Positions 33,704-48,404 are shown, counted from the first letter of the stretch. The stretch is 64,000 bases of DNA from Sapria himalayana (GCA_029783825.1 JAREIK010016183.1:1-64000), one strand, 5' to 3'. Notes: generated by a model from the sequence alone, not told the origin. Program-made: numbers and translations.

Positions 33704-35333
33704 TTATTTATGAATCAGTCAATAAATAAAAAGCTATATATCTATCTATATATTTGCTTATCTGCCTAATAATCTAAATGTCTAATTGTCTATCTATATA
33801 ACTATATAACTTTATATTTGTCTATCAGTCTATTAGTTTTTCTATTTATTTGTCTATCTATCTATCTATTTATCTGTGTATTTATCTATCAACCAATCTA
33901 TTTATCTATCTATTTTTCTATCTATTTTTTTCTAACTAGTCAATTTTCTCTTTATCTATAAACTTATCTTCCTATATATCTATCTATCTATATGTCTATA
34001 TATCTATCTATCTGTCTATTTTCTATCAATTTATCTTTATATCTATTATATCTATTATCTATCTATTTTTCTATATGTCTATCTATATATCTATCTTTAT
34101 ACCTATCTTTCTATCTTTCCACTTGTTATCATCTATTAATCTAATGGTCTATTTGTTTATCGATCTATCATTCTATTTTTCTATCTATGTATTTTTCTAT
34201 CTATCTATCTATCCATCCATCTATCTGTCTATCTATATATCTATCTATCTATCTAAAAATCTTTCTAACTATCTTTTTGATTATTTATTTATCTACTATC
34301 TATCTAAATATCTATCTATTTATCTGTCTAATTGTTTATGTCTATCATTCTATCTATTTGTCTATCTGTAAGTCAATCTATAAGTCTATTTGTTTATCTA
34401 TCAATCTATTTATCATTAAATTAATCTATCTATACATATATATATATATATATATATTATATTTATATTTATCTATCTATATGACAATCAAATATGTTAC
34501 TCTATCTGTCTATCAAAATATCAATCTATATAACTATTTATCTATTTATCTATCTACCTAATTAACTAACTATCTGTCAATCTATGTATATGTATATTTG
34601 TCTATTTATCTATATGTCTATTTCTTTATCTATCTATCTTTCTTTCTATGTGTCTATTTGTTTATCTATCTATTTGTTAATCTATCAATATGTGTATATG
34701 TAATTTGACTATTTCTATATCTATATATATATCAATCTATCAATTTGTTTATTTATCTATTTGTCTAACTGTCTAATTTACTAACTATTTAACTATCTAT
34801 CTATCTAACTTTCTCATTATCTTTCTGTCTATCCGTCTTTCAACCTATTAGTCTTTTAGTCTATCTTTTATCATTCTATATATATATATATATATATCTA
34901 TCTATCTATCTACCTATCTCTTATCTATTTATCTATCAAAATATATTTGTGTCTATCTATATATCTTTTATTATATATCTCACTATTTGTCTATTTTTCT
35001 ATCAATCTATTTGTCTATTTGACTATCTATTTATCTGTCTATCTATCTATCAATTTCTATGTATTTATCAATCTATTAATATGTAATTCTATGTATCTAT
35101 TTTTCTATATATCTATCTTTTTTTCAATTTATCTAACTATAAACTATCTATTTGCGTATCTGTCTAACTATATAAAAATGTTTCTATCTATTTATATTTG
35201 TCTATTTATTTGTCTATTTGTATATATTTCTATCTATCTATAAATCTATATATGTGTCTATCATTCTATGTGTATATATGTCTATTTATCTATCTATGTA
35301 TCATTCAATTAATCAATCAATCTATATATATAC

Positions 35334-35377
<44 letters not shown>

Positions 35378-35458
35378 CTATCGATCTATCTATGTCAATC
35401 AATTTTTTAGTCTCTCTATCTATTATCTATCTGTCTATCTATCTATCTCTATATATAT

Positions 35459-35513
<55 letters not shown>

Positions 35514-36501
35514 CTATCTCATCTAATGTATATTTGTGTTATCTATCTATCTGAATATCTTAAGATCTAACTATCTTTCTAAGTGTCTATTGATTTGTCA
35601 TTGTTTAAATCTATCTATATGTGTTTATATGTATATGTCTATTTGTCTATTTATCTATCTGAAAATTTATCAATCTGTTATCTTTATATGTGTCTAACTA
35701 TCTATTTTTTTAACTATGTAATTGTTTATATATCTTTATTTTTATCTATCTAACTATCTAACTATCTTTCATTTATTAGTTTATTTTCCATCAATTTATC
35801 TATCTATAAGTCCTTTTGTTTATCTATAATCTTTCTATCTATTTGTCTAAATATCTATCTATTTATATGTCTATCGCTCTATATATGTATATATGTATAT
35901 GTTTATTTTTCTATCAATCTATCTACCAATTTATAAATTTTTATCTAACTGTGTCTAACTATCTATTTGTATAACTATCTAAGTGTCTATTTGTATATCT
36001 CTCTATATATCTAATAATCTTACTATTTTCTATCTATCAATGTTTGAGTCTATTAGGCTATAAGTCTATATATCTGTAATTTTATTTTTTTATTTATAAT
36101 CTTTATATCTATTTTTCTAAATATCTTTATAAATATCTTTCTGTGTATATATCTATCTTCTTTCTTCATATCTAACAATCTATTTAGTTGTCTATGTAAA
36201 TATTTATATATCTGTCTATCTTTCTTTCTAAATTTTTTTCTTTCTAATTATTTACTTAACTACCTATATGTCAATATGTATATATATCTCTCTCTATCTA
36301 TCTACCTACCTACCTACCTATTGGTCTATCTGTCTATCTATCTATCTATCAGTCTGTTTATCATCTATCTATCTATCTATATTTTTATATGTCTATCTAT
36401 GTTTTAATCTATCTTTTTGTCTGTCTATTTATATATCTAACAATCTATATATCTGTCTATATGTTTTCAATCTATGAATCTAATTGTGAAACTATTTATT
36501 T

Positions 36502-36534
<33 letters not shown>

Positions 36535-39500
36535 CTATTTATCGATATGTCTATCTATCTACTTATCAATCTATCTATAGATTTATCTATCTATCTATAT
36601 ATCCATTTTTGTATTATCTATCTATCTATCTATCAATTGTCTAAAAATCTTTCTATCTATCGGTCTCTATCTATATGACTATCTATTTATCTATATATCT
36701 ATCTATATGTTTGTATATCTATCTATTTATCCATATATCTATTATCTATCTATTTATCTATCTTTCTGTCTATATATATATCTCCCCATCTATATATTTG
36801 TCTATTTATCTCTCTATCAATTTATATATCTTTCTATTTATCTATAAGACTATCTATCTATTAGTCTAGCTATCTATTTGTCTATCTCTTTATATGCCTA
36901 TATTTCTATTTATATATCTATATATCTTTTTATATGTTTATTTATTCTTCTTTTTATCTATTTTTTTATAATACATTCTATCTCTCTATCTATCTATCTA
37001 TCTATCTATCTATTATTTAGTCTTTTCTATATGCTATTTATCTATCTAACTATGTGTCTATGTATCTATCAAATGTCAATCTATATATTTGTGTATATGC
37101 AACTATCTATCTTTCTACCTATCTATCTATCTATCTTTTACTATATTTACCTATCTGTCTATTTGCGTATCTATATACTATTTATCTATCTATCTTTCTT
37201 TCTTTCTATATGTCTATCTCTATGTCGATTTGTCTATATATCTATTTCTATATCTGTCTATCTATCTATCTATCTGTTATTTATTTTATGACTATTTATC
37301 TATCTATCTACATATATGTCTATCTGAGAATTTATATATCTAACTATATGTCTATCTGTTTATCTCTCTATCTAACTAACAGTCTCTTTGTCTATTTATA
37401 AATTATGTATTATTTTTATCTATCTATCTGTCTGTCTGTCTATCTATATGTCTATCTGAGAATTATATATAGGACTATATGTATATCTGTTATCTTTCTA
37501 TCTAACTATCAGTCTCTTTGTCTATTTATAAATTATTGTATTCTTTTATCTATCTATCTATCTGTCTATCTGCCTATCTGTATATATGTCTTTGTGTTTA
37601 TGTGTCTTGTGTCTATAGGTCTTATCTATTTATCTATCTATATATTTTCTTACATGACTATCAATCTTCTCTCTATTTGTTTATATGTCTATATTTTCTA
37701 TATTTCTATCTATCTATATATATATATATATCTATCTTTCTATTTATAAATTTCTCTATCTATCTATCATTTATTTATCAACCTATCTATCTATTTATCT
37801 ATCTATATATTAGTCTATCTATCTGTATATCTTTTTTATCAATTTATCTATCTATCTATAAAATCTATATATATCTCTATACTATCTATAAGACTATATA
37901 TTATTAGCCTATATTTCTATCTATATATCTCTTTATATGTCAATATGTCTATTTGGTATCTATCTACCTTGGTATATGTCTATCTATCTTTGTGTCTAAC
38001 AATTTGTTTTTCTAACTTTTATATATATGTGCATCTAATTTTCAGACTATCTAACTATCAATCATTCTATCTTTCTATTTATCTATCAATATATTTGTAT
38101 ATTTTGTATCTTTATATCTAACTATCTTTCTATCTAGCTATCTATCTAATTTTCTATTTAGCTATCTATCTATATATCTATTTTTATATCTCTCTATATG
38201 TTTATTTTTCTCTCTTATCTATCTAAATTTTTGGATGTCTTTCTGTCTATATATCTATCTATCTATCAAATTGTCTTTATATCTAATTGTCTGTCACTAT
38301 ATCTATCTATCTCTTTATTTATCTCTTTGTCTATCTATTTATGTAGGAATTAATCTATCTATATATCTATATGATTATCTATCTATCTGTCTACCTATAT
38401 CTCTCTATCTATCAACATATCTTTTTGTTAATATATCATTCTGTCTATCTATCTATCTATTTGTCTATCTATCTATCTATCTATCTATCTATATATCTAT
38501 GTTTCTATCTATCAATCTCTCTATCTCTTCTATCTATATGTTTATATGTTTATCTATCGATCTGCCAATATATTAATCTACCTATCTAATATCTGTCTAA
38601 CTAACTAACTAAACTATCTGTCTATCTACTCTATATATTATCTATCAGTCTATATGTATATTTGTCTATCTTCTATCTATTCTATAATATTTCAATCTAT
38701 CGGTCTATTTGTATATGTGTCTATCTATCTATCTTCTATCTCTATATATGTTTATCTATCTATCTTTCTTCTTTTCTGCCTGTCTATCTGTGTGTCTGTC
38801 TATTTTTCAACCAATCTATCAGACTATTAGTCTATCTGTCTATTTATTACCTATTATCTGTCTTTCAATCTATCTTTATATATGTCTATTTGTTTAAAGT
38901 TTATCTGTCTATCTATCTTTGTGTCTTTTTATCAATTGTATATCTATCTAGTTCTTTATATGTTCTCTATCTATCATAATATTCTAATCTATTTATCTAT
39001 ATGTCTATATATATTTATGTGTTTAATTATCTATAAATATTTCTATTATATGTCTATATGTATATCTATCTATATGGGTAAATGTCTTTATGTCTATGTA
39101 TCTATCGATCTATCTATTTATATGTTTATCTATCGATTTATCAATCTATTTATCTATTTATCTATCTAACTATCTAACCATCTATCTATGTAATTATCTA
39201 TCTATTAATTCTATATCTATCTAACTTTCTAACTATCTTTCTGTCTATCAGGTTTTCTATCTATAAGTCAATCAATCTATCAATCTATATATTTATCTAT
39301 CTATCTGTATATTTATTTATCTATCTATCTATTTATCTATCGATGTATCTATTATTTTCTATCTCTCTATATGTCTATCGTTTATAGAATATATGGTTAT
39401 CTATTTATCTATCTATATGATTTATCTATATATCTATTGTCTATCTTCCTATTATCCTATAAATATATCTTTCTTCTGTATATCTATCTATCCTTTTAAC

Positions 39501-40342
39501 TCTCTATCTATCTATCTTTCTATTCTATCTATTTGTTCTACTATTTATAGTCTAACTATCTAACTATTTAAGTGTCGATATGTTTATCTATTTATCTATC
39601 TATCTTTATTTCTTTTTAACTATATTTTTATCTATCAGTCTAATAGTTTATCAGTCTATAAGTCTATCTATCTATGTATCTATCTATATATCTATCTATC
39701 TATATGTGTATCTATCTATCTATTTGTTTATCTCATCTATCTATTGATCTTTTATCTTTTATTTGTTATCTATCTGATATCTGTCTATCTAACAATCTAT
39801 CTATTGACTATCAGTATATCTGTCTATCTATCTATTTTTCTATCTTCCTATCTACTATGTACTAATTTGTCTTTTTGTCTATCTCTTTATATGTCTATTT
39901 GTCTACTGCCTATCTATTATATACCTTGTCTATCTTTCTGTCTATCTATATTTTTATATATCTGACTATCTATATTTTTGTATATCTATCAATCAATCTA
40001 CCTATCGATCTATCTATCTATATATCTTTCGATCTATCTATCTATCAATATATTTGTCTATTTATCAATCTTTCTATCTATCTGTCTACCTATCTATCTA
40101 TCTACCTATCTATTTGTCTATCTACTTATCTATCTATTACTCTATTAGTTTATATGTCTATCGATCTATTTGTCTATATATCTATATATCTATTTGTGTA
40201 TATGTCTATCTATTGTCTGTCTTTCTATCATTTGTCTATTTGTTTATCTACCTATCTTTATATCTATCTGTCTGTCTGTCTGTCTATTTGTCTATCTATC
40301 TATATGTCTATATAACAATTTTACTATCTATCTATCTATGTA

Positions 40343-40378
<36 letters not shown>

Positions 40379-40880
40379 TATATATATATATATATCTATG
40401 TGTCTATCTATCTATTTGTCTATATGTCTATCTATCTTTTTTGTCTTTCTTTCTATTGTCTATTTGTTTATCTATCTATATGTCTATATATCTATTTGAC
40501 TATCTATTTATCTATGTATCTATCTATCTATCTATGTGTCAATCTATCTATTTATCTCTCTGTCTATCTGTATATATATTTATTTATCTTTTTGTATATT
40601 TGTCTATCTATCTATCTAACTATCTGAATATCGACCTATCTACCTGTCTATCTATCTTTTTATCTATTTGAATATTGATCTGGCTACCTTCTATCTATCT
40701 ATATATCTAACTATCTATTTATTTGTCTATCTGTCTATCTGTCTATCTGCTTATCTACTTTTATCCCTATCTACCTATCTATTTTTCTATCTACCTATCT
40801 ATATGTCTATCTATCTATATATCAATCTTTCTATCTATATATCTATCTATTTAACTATCTATCTTTCTATATATCTATCT
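33001..40880 (+). repeat. Very long degenerate TCTA (GATA) tetranucleotide array
   Basis: Nearly 7.9 kb consists of CTAT/TCTA units with frequent TCTG, TTTA, CAAT and TTTT variants and patches of pure TA dinucleotide. Because 4 and 3 share a 12-base cycle, all plus frames read as a Ser-Ile-Tyr-Leu mixture, which explains the many frames here. None is a gene. Homogeneous stretches such as 38445-38495 sit among degenerate ones. It resumes at 42322-43572 after an inserted LTR. Confidence 0.97.
35461..35510. repeat. (AT)25 dinucleotide run inside the TCTA array
   Basis: Fifty bases of perfect AT alternation. Similar shorter runs occur at about 34440-34460, 34878-34898, 35335-35377, 40348-40375 and 43075-43095. 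Such runs can extrude cruciforms. Here they look like local slippage products of TATC units. Confidence 0.97.
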
Positions 40881-42321
40881 TGTTAGGGTTCTAGAAATTT
40901 CATTTCATAATTTTGTTTTGGATTAGGAACCAACCAATGATCCAAGTGAATACAGTTAAAATTGGACATGGATGTTACTAATTAAAGTGTAGAAAAAATA
41001 ACTTTTGAATCCAAATGGCTCAGTTGAATCCTAGCACATTCAAGTGTCCATGCATTTAGCGATATCCACATAAACTCATCTTTGTTATTTCTTTACTTTT
41101 TATCTCTCCCATAATATAAAACCTTTGTTTTTTTTTCACACACCTTTTTAAACGATGTGTTATTTACAAAAAGGATGTTTCATTTATTAAAATTAAGTGT
41201 CATTTAGTAAAATGACGTGTCATTAATGACACATATTTCTAAAAGGTTGTGTCATTAAATAAAAGAGAGATACATGAGCTTTAAATTTGGGTCCATTTTA
41301 AAGGTCCAAAGTCCAAACATCTACTAATTGGACCAACCTCTTTAATTCAAATAGCTTAAGATTTAAAACTAATTTCAAACTTAAGATTAGGCCCAATTTA
41401 TTTTATCTATCTAAATAAAATGAACCTCAAATATAAATACATTTTTCATAACATCTGAGGTGACTTTAAAATCTTATTTTAAATTAACAAGCAATGAGCA
41501 GCATTTAGCAATACATCATTGCTACCAAAGTGATGAAAATATAATAGATTTGACATATCCTAATTTCATGACTTATTTTATTATATGACTTAGTCCTTTT
41601 TCCATGATATCTAGATTGATATATGTGGCACGAATCATGTCATCCTCACATCAATCTATATGTTTCTAATCTTTGAATAAAGTAACTTAAACAATTAGGT
41701 TATAATCTCATTTTGACTTATTTGAGCATGGCCATGTATTTTAGTAGTCCTACTTAATCAATGGTCAAACTAATATCATTTCCATTATATAGAAGAGACA
41801 AATTCTATCTACATAAATCACATTCCTATACACAATTTATTATATACCTAGTAAACAACTTTGTAACCATCCTTGTTACAGGTAGCATTTATTGAATCTA
41901 AAGTATACAACTCCTTATGTAGGGAATTATAGTGACTTCAGGTCAAAGGACAATCCATAATAATAATCACTATGAGAATATGTATGACACGTATATAACA
42001 ATCCAAGCAACATTCTCAAAGTAGGGAAGTTCAATTTTTGTTATCTAACATATACTCATTTGTTAACTTAATATCTCGTATTAGTTAACCTTCGTACTAG
42101 TCTTAATGTATTAATATTTTCTTGAATATTAATACTTGACTTTGAAAATTTATAGTATTCCATATAAAATATAACTCTAGGGCATTATTATATTAATCTA
42201 ATATTTGCACAATCTAAATAAATATAATAATGATAAAATGATGCATATTTACATAAAAGATATGATACAAAAGTACCCAAAAGAATCATCTAATGATTGC
42301 CTTTTAGGGCATGTTCTAGCA
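40881..42321 (+). mobile_element. Solo LTR-like insertion in the TCTA array
   Basis: 1441 bp of non-repetitive sequence begin TGTTAGGGTTCTAG and end TTCTAGCA, so the ends are TG...CA within a short inverted repeat (TGTTAG against TGCTAG, 5 of 6). The five bases before (TATCT, 40876-40880) equal the five after (TATCT, 42322-42326), as expected for a target-site duplication, although TATCT is common in this array. No protein domain is inside. It holds a possible TATA-like box (CATAATATAAAAC at about 41111) and internal near-repeats of the AGTGTCATTTA type around 41150-41250. I read it as a solo LTR. The superfamily (perhaps Ty1/copia) and strand are inferred. Confidence 0.8.
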
Positions 42322-43572
42322 TATCTGTCTATGTATTTATCTATCCATTTATCTTTCAATGTGTCAATCTGAAAAACTATCAACCTGTGTATCTATCTAT
42401 TTATCTATTTGTCTAACTATCTAAGTTTCTAACTATCTAACAATCTATCAATCGATGTGTATAACTATATAACTATCTTTTAATCTATCAGTCTACTTAT
42501 CTATCTATCAATATAATTATATATCTATCTATTTGTTAATATATCTATTTGTCAAATTATTTATATGTATATCTATCTATTTTTCTATCTATCTATCTAT
42601 CTATCTATTTGTCTGCCTATCTATCTATCTATTAGTCTATTTGTTTGTATATCTATCTATCTATATATCTATCTGTCAATATGTCTATCTAACTTTTTTT
42701 TAATCTATATATCAGTCTATATAACTATCAATCTATCTATATGTCTATCTATTAATCAATATATCAGTCTATCTGTCTATTTGTCTATCTATCTATATGT
42801 ATATTTTCCTATCTATGTATCTACCTGTGACTATCTTTGTATTTGCCTATCTATCTTCTGTTTATCTGTGTATCTATCTATATGTCTATCTATCTATCTA
42901 TATGTCTATATACCTATCGGTCTATCTATTTATTTATCTATTTAATTTTATGTGTATATATCATATCTATCTATTATTTATCTACATGTGTATTTCTTTA
43001 TCTATATATACATCTATTTTATATGTATCTATCTATCTATCCATCTATATTTCTATCTTCCTATTATATGTTTATATATATATATATATATATATGTGTG
43101 TATATCTAAGTATTAATAAATCAATCTATCTATATGTCTCTCTATTTATCTGTCTAACTATCTAACTTTATAACATTCTAACTATCTATTTGTTAATTTT
43201 TTATCTATATAACTATCTTCTATCTTTCATTCATTCTGTCTATCAATCTATGAGTCTATCTATCTATCAGGATATCTATCTATCTATCTAGCAATCTATC
43301 TATCTATTAGTCTACTAGTCTATCTACCAATTGTCTATCTATGTATCAATCTATTTATCTATCTATCTATTTATATATCTATCTATCTACAATCAATATA
43401 TCTATATATCTATATATCTATATATCTATATATCTATATATCTATATATCTAATATATCTTTTTTTCTACTTATTCTATCTATATATGTATATACAAACA
43501 AATTAAACCATTTATCAATATATCTATATATCTACTATTTATATATCTATATATCAATCCATATATCTATAA
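42322..43572 (+). repeat. TCTA (GATA) array, distal part
   Basis: This continues the same degenerate tetranucleotide array after the LTR insertion. It ends with regular TATATC hexamer runs (43395-43450), then AATCCATATATCTATAAGAAGAATAA, where it touches a scrap of the 9-bp unit before LINE sequence. Frames within are artefacts. Confidence 0.96.
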
Positions 43573-43584
43573 GAAGAATAAGCA

Positions 43585-43960
43585 CCAAATTACTAGAGGT
43601 GGTAGAGTGTTTTTAAGCCATTTAAGAGTAAAATTATGTTAGGGGCCCTTCATCCATTTTTGAAATTATTTTTAAGAGGTTGGTTTTTAATTTTAAGTTC
43701 ATTTCTTTTTATAATTTTTTCCATAACTTTGATGATATTTTGCCTTTGAAAATAGATGATCCAAAGATTCGATCATTTTCTTGAAGTATTCACCGCTAGA
43801 GGCTAGTTTTATGGCTTTCTTTTGTATGAGCGTATCTAAAAGAATATTATTAGATAAAGTTTTCCATAAAAATAAACATATTTTATGTGAGGTATTACTA
43901 TTCCTGCACCATTTAAATAATTTTTGTGGGGATTTAAAAAGACATATTTCCATAGAAAAT
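43585..43960 (-). mobile_element. LINE ORF2 fragment, antisense
   Basis: Minus-strand translation of 43953-43699 gives I-C-L-F-L-W-K-T-L-S-N-N-I-L-L-D-T-L-I-Q and then L-D-H-L-F. This is the part of the LINE zinc-binding region also seen at about 29500-29840 on the plus strand. The two are close homologues (shared stretches such as GGATGAAGGGCCCC-like and ACTAGAGGTGGTAGAGTG). It is a scrap cut at both ends and lies between the TCTA array and a plus-oriented 9-bp array. Confidence 0.88.
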
Positions 43961-44019
43961 GGGAATAGTAGATATATAAATAGGAGATATATAAATAGTA
44001 GATATCTATGCAGAAAAGA
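43961..44019. other. Short AT-rich junction with TATATC remnants
   Basis: It contains AGATATATAAATA twice in tandem and GATATCTATGCAG, which resembles the CTATGCAC unit at the far boundary of the TCTA array (about 32800), then an ATA trinucleotide run. Confidence 0.7.
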
Positions 44020-47000
44020 AAAATAATAATAATAATAATAAAAGAAAAAGAAGAAAAAGAAAGAAAAGAAGAAAAAAAAGAAGAAAAAGATGAAAAAGAA
44101 TAATAAATGAATAAGAATAAGAAATATAAGAAGAATAAGAAGATTAAAAAGAATAAGAAGAATCAGTAGAATAAGAAGACTTAGAAAAATAAGAAGAATA
44201 AGTAGAATCAGTAGAATAAGAAGAATAAGTAGAATCAGTAGAATAAGAAGAATAAGTAGAATCAGTAGAATAAGAAGAATTAGAAAAATAAGAAGAATAA
44301 GAAGAATAAGAAGACTAACAAGATTAAGAAGAATAAAAAGAATAAGAAGAATAAGAAAAATAAGTATAAAAAATATGAGGAATAAAAAGAATAATATGAA
44401 TAAGACTAATGAGAATAAGAATAATAAGAAGAATAGACGTATAAGAAGAATAAGAAGAATAATAAGAATAAAAAGAATAATAAAAATTAGAAGAATAAGA
44501 AGAATAATAAGGATAAAAAGAATAATAAGGATAAGAAGAATAATAAGAATAAGAATTCTAAAAATGAATAATTAGAATAAGAAAAATAAGAAGGATTAGA
44601 AGCATTAGAAGGATTAGAAGGATGAAAAGAATAAGAAGAATAATAAGACCACGAAGAATAAAAAGAATAAAAGCAAAAGAAGAATAAAATGAATAAGTAG
44701 AATAAGAAGATTAATAAGAATAAGAAGAATAAAAAACTATGAGCAATAAGAAGAATAAAAAGAATAAAAGGAATAAGAGAATCATAAGAATACAAATATT
44801 AAGAAGAATTAGAAGAATAATAATAATTAGAACAATAAAAAATACTAAGAATAAAAAGAATTAGAAACATATGAAGAACAAGAAGAATAAAAGAATAATA
44901 AAAAAGAATTATAAAAAGAATAAGAATAATAAGAATAATAAGAAGAATAAGAATAAAAAAAAGAATAAGAGAATAAGAAGAATAAGTAGATAAGAAGTAT
45001 TAGAAGAATAAAAGACTAATAAAATTAAGTAAGAATAAAAAAAATTAGAAGATTAAGAAGAATTAGAAGAATAAGAAGAATAAGAAGAATCAGAATAAAA
45101 AGAAGAATAAGAAGAAAAAAAAATACGAAAAATAATAAGAAAAAATTTGAATAAGAATAATACAAAGAATATAAGAATAGAAGAAACGAAGAATATGAAG
45201 AATAAAAACCATAATAAGAATAAGAAGAATAAGATGGACAAGAAGAATAATGAATAATATGAAAACGACGAATAAGAATAATAAGAAGAATAAGAAGAAT
45301 AAGAAACTAAGAAGAAATAAGAAAATAAGAAGAATAAGATACATAATAATACAAAGAATCATGATAATATAAAGAATAAAATAAATAAGAATAAGAATAA
45401 TAAGAAGAATAAGAAGAAAAAGAAGAGTATGAAGAATAATAAGAATAAGGAAGATTAAGAAGAATAAAAATAATAAGAAGAATATGAAGAATAATAAAAA
45501 GAAGAATAAAAAGAATATGAAGAATTAAAGAATATGAAAAATAAGAAGAATAAGTAGAATAAGAAGGACTAAGAACTAGTAGACTCAGAGCTCTTCTCTT
45601 TCTTTAGTCTCTATCCTATCCCCTACTTCTAATAGCCGACTAGGAGTTAGAAAACTTGACTTCAACTACCACTTACAAAAAATTAATAAGTATAAGAAGA
45701 ATAAGAAGAATAAGAAAAATATGAAGAATAAGAAGAATAAGAATAATAAAAAGAATAAAAAGAATAAGAATAATAAGAAGAATAAAACGAATAAGAAAAA
45801 TAGACAGAATAAGAAGAATAAGAAGAAAAAAATAATAAGAAGAATCAGAATAATAAGAAGAATACAAAGAATTAGTAGAATAAGAAGAAAAGAATAATAA
45901 GAAGAAAAAGAAGAATTAAAAGAATTAGAAGAATTGGAAGAGAAAAAAAAATAAGAAGAAAAATAAGAGTAAGAAATATAATAAGAATAAGAAGAAAAGA
46001 ATAAAAGGATAAGAAGAATAATAAGAAATCACGAATAAGAAGAATAAGTAGAATAAAATATTTAAAAAATACGAAGAATAAGAAGATTAAGAAGATTAAG
46101 AAGATTAAGAAGAATAAGAAGATTAAGAAGAATAAGAAGAATGAGAAGATTAAGGAGAATGTGAAGAATAAGAAGAATTATAAGACTAAGAAGAATGATA
46201 AAAATATGAAGAATATAATAAAAAGAAGAATAAAAAAATATTATAATAATAATAATATGAAAAGAAGAATAAGAAGAATAAAAAAAAAGTAAGAAGAATA
46301 AGAAGGATTAATGGTATAAGAGGAATAAAAATAAAAAAGATTAAAAAATAATAAAAAGAATTAGAATAATAAGAAGAATAAGTAGAATAAAAAGATTAAA
46401 AAGAATAAGAATAATAAGAATAAGAAGAATAAGAAGATAAAGTAGATTAATTAGAATAATAAGAATAAAAAATAAAAAGAATATGAAAAATAAGAAGAAT
46501 AAGAAGATAGATAAGATCTAAGATAAATAATAAGAATAAAAGAATAATAAGAATAATAAGAATATGAACAATAAGAATAATAAAAGGAATAACAAGAATA
46601 ATAAGAATAATAAGAATAAAAAGAATAATAAGAATAATAAGAAGAATAAGAAGAATTAAAAGAATAAAAATAATAAGAATAATAAGAATAATAAGATGAA
46701 TAAGATGAATAAGAATAATAAGAATAATAAGAATAATAAGAAGAATTAGAAGAAAAAGAATAATAATAAGAATAAGAATAAAAAGAAGAATAAGAAGAGG
46801 AATAAGAAGAATAATAAGAATATGAATTATAGAAAGAATAATAAGAATTTGAATATTACGAAGAATAACAAGAATAAGAAGAATACGAAGAATAAGAAGA
46901 ATAATATGAAAAAAAAGAATACGAAGAATAGGATGAATAAGAAGAAAACTAATAATAATAATAATAAGATGAATAAGATGAATAATAAGAAAATGAAGAA

Positions 47001-48366
47001 TAAAAAAGAATAACAAGAATAACAAGAATAAGAATAAGAAGAAAATGCATAATAATAAAAAGAATAAGAAGAAAAAAAAGAAAAAGAAGAATAAGAGTAA
47101 TAAGAAAAATAAGAAGATTAAAATGAAAATAAAGAATACGAAGAATAAGTAGAATAAGATGAATAAGAAATATAAGAAGAATCTATAGAATATAAAGACT
47201 AAGAAGATTAAGAAGAATCAAAATAATATGAAGAATAAGAATAATAAGAATAATAAGAATAATAAGAAGAATAAGAAAATAAAGTAGAATAAGAAGAATT
47301 AAAGGAATAATAATAATAATAATAATAATAATAAACGGAAAAAAGGGGGAATAAGAAGAATAAGAAGAAGAATAATAATGAGAATAAAATATGAATAAAA
47401 AGTAAAAAAAGATAAGAAGAATAATAAGATTAATAAGAATAATAAGAATAAGTGGAATAAGAAAAATTAGAAGAATGTGAAAATTAAAAATAATAAGTAG
47501 AATAAGAAGAATCTATAGAATGAGAATAATAAGAAGAATATGTAAAATAGAAAGACTAAGATGATTAAGAAGAATAAAAAGTATTAGAAGAATAAGAAGA
47601 AGATGAATAATAATAAAAATATAAAAAAAGAGGAATAAAAAAAATAATAAGAATAAGTATAAGAAGAATAAGAAGAATAAGAAATAGAATAAGAACAATA
47701 AAAAGAATAATTAGAATAAGAAGAATAAGTATAATAAGGAGAGTAAGAAGAATAAGAAGAATATAAAGAATAAGAAGAATAAGAAGAATAAGAAAAATAA
47801 GAAAAATAAAAAGTATATGAATAATAGGAAGTATAAGAAGAAAAAGAAGAAAAAGAAGAATAAGAAGATAAATTTTATAAAATGAATAAGAAGAATAAGT
47901 AGAATAAGAATAATAAGAAGTATAAGAAAAATCAGTAGAATATAAAGACTAAGAGGCTTAAGAAAAATAAATATAATAAGAAGAATAAGAATAATAAGAA
48001 CAATAAGAAGAATAAGAAAAAAATGTAGGATAAGAAGAATTAAAGGAATAAAATAATAATAATAATAATAATGATAATAAGAAAATGAAAAAAAAAGAAT
48101 AATAAGAATAATAAGAAGAAGAACAATAATAATAATAATAATAATAATAAGTTGAATAAAAATGAAAAAAAATAAGAAGAATAATACGAATAATATGAAT
48201 AAATGGAATAAGAAGAATAATAAGAATAAGAAAATTAAAAATAATAAGAAGAATAAGAAGAACAAGTAGAATAGGAAGACTAAGATGATAAAGAACAATA
48301 GGGGGTGTTAGAAGAATAAGAAGAAGGAGAACAATAAGAAGAATTAGAAAAAAAGACAAATAAAAA

Positions 48367-48404
<38 letters not shown>

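Noticed and set aside
33032..33769. 245-codon frame rich in Ser-Ile-Tyr-Leu, resembling a membrane protein
   Set aside because: It is a direct read of the TCTA tetranucleotide array, whose three plus frames are all open. Composition and periodicity match the array.
33001..43572. CRISPR-like repeat array
   Set aside because: Units are 4 bp, contiguous and degenerate. There are no spacers or repeats of constant length. The sequence is a eukaryotic microsatellite.
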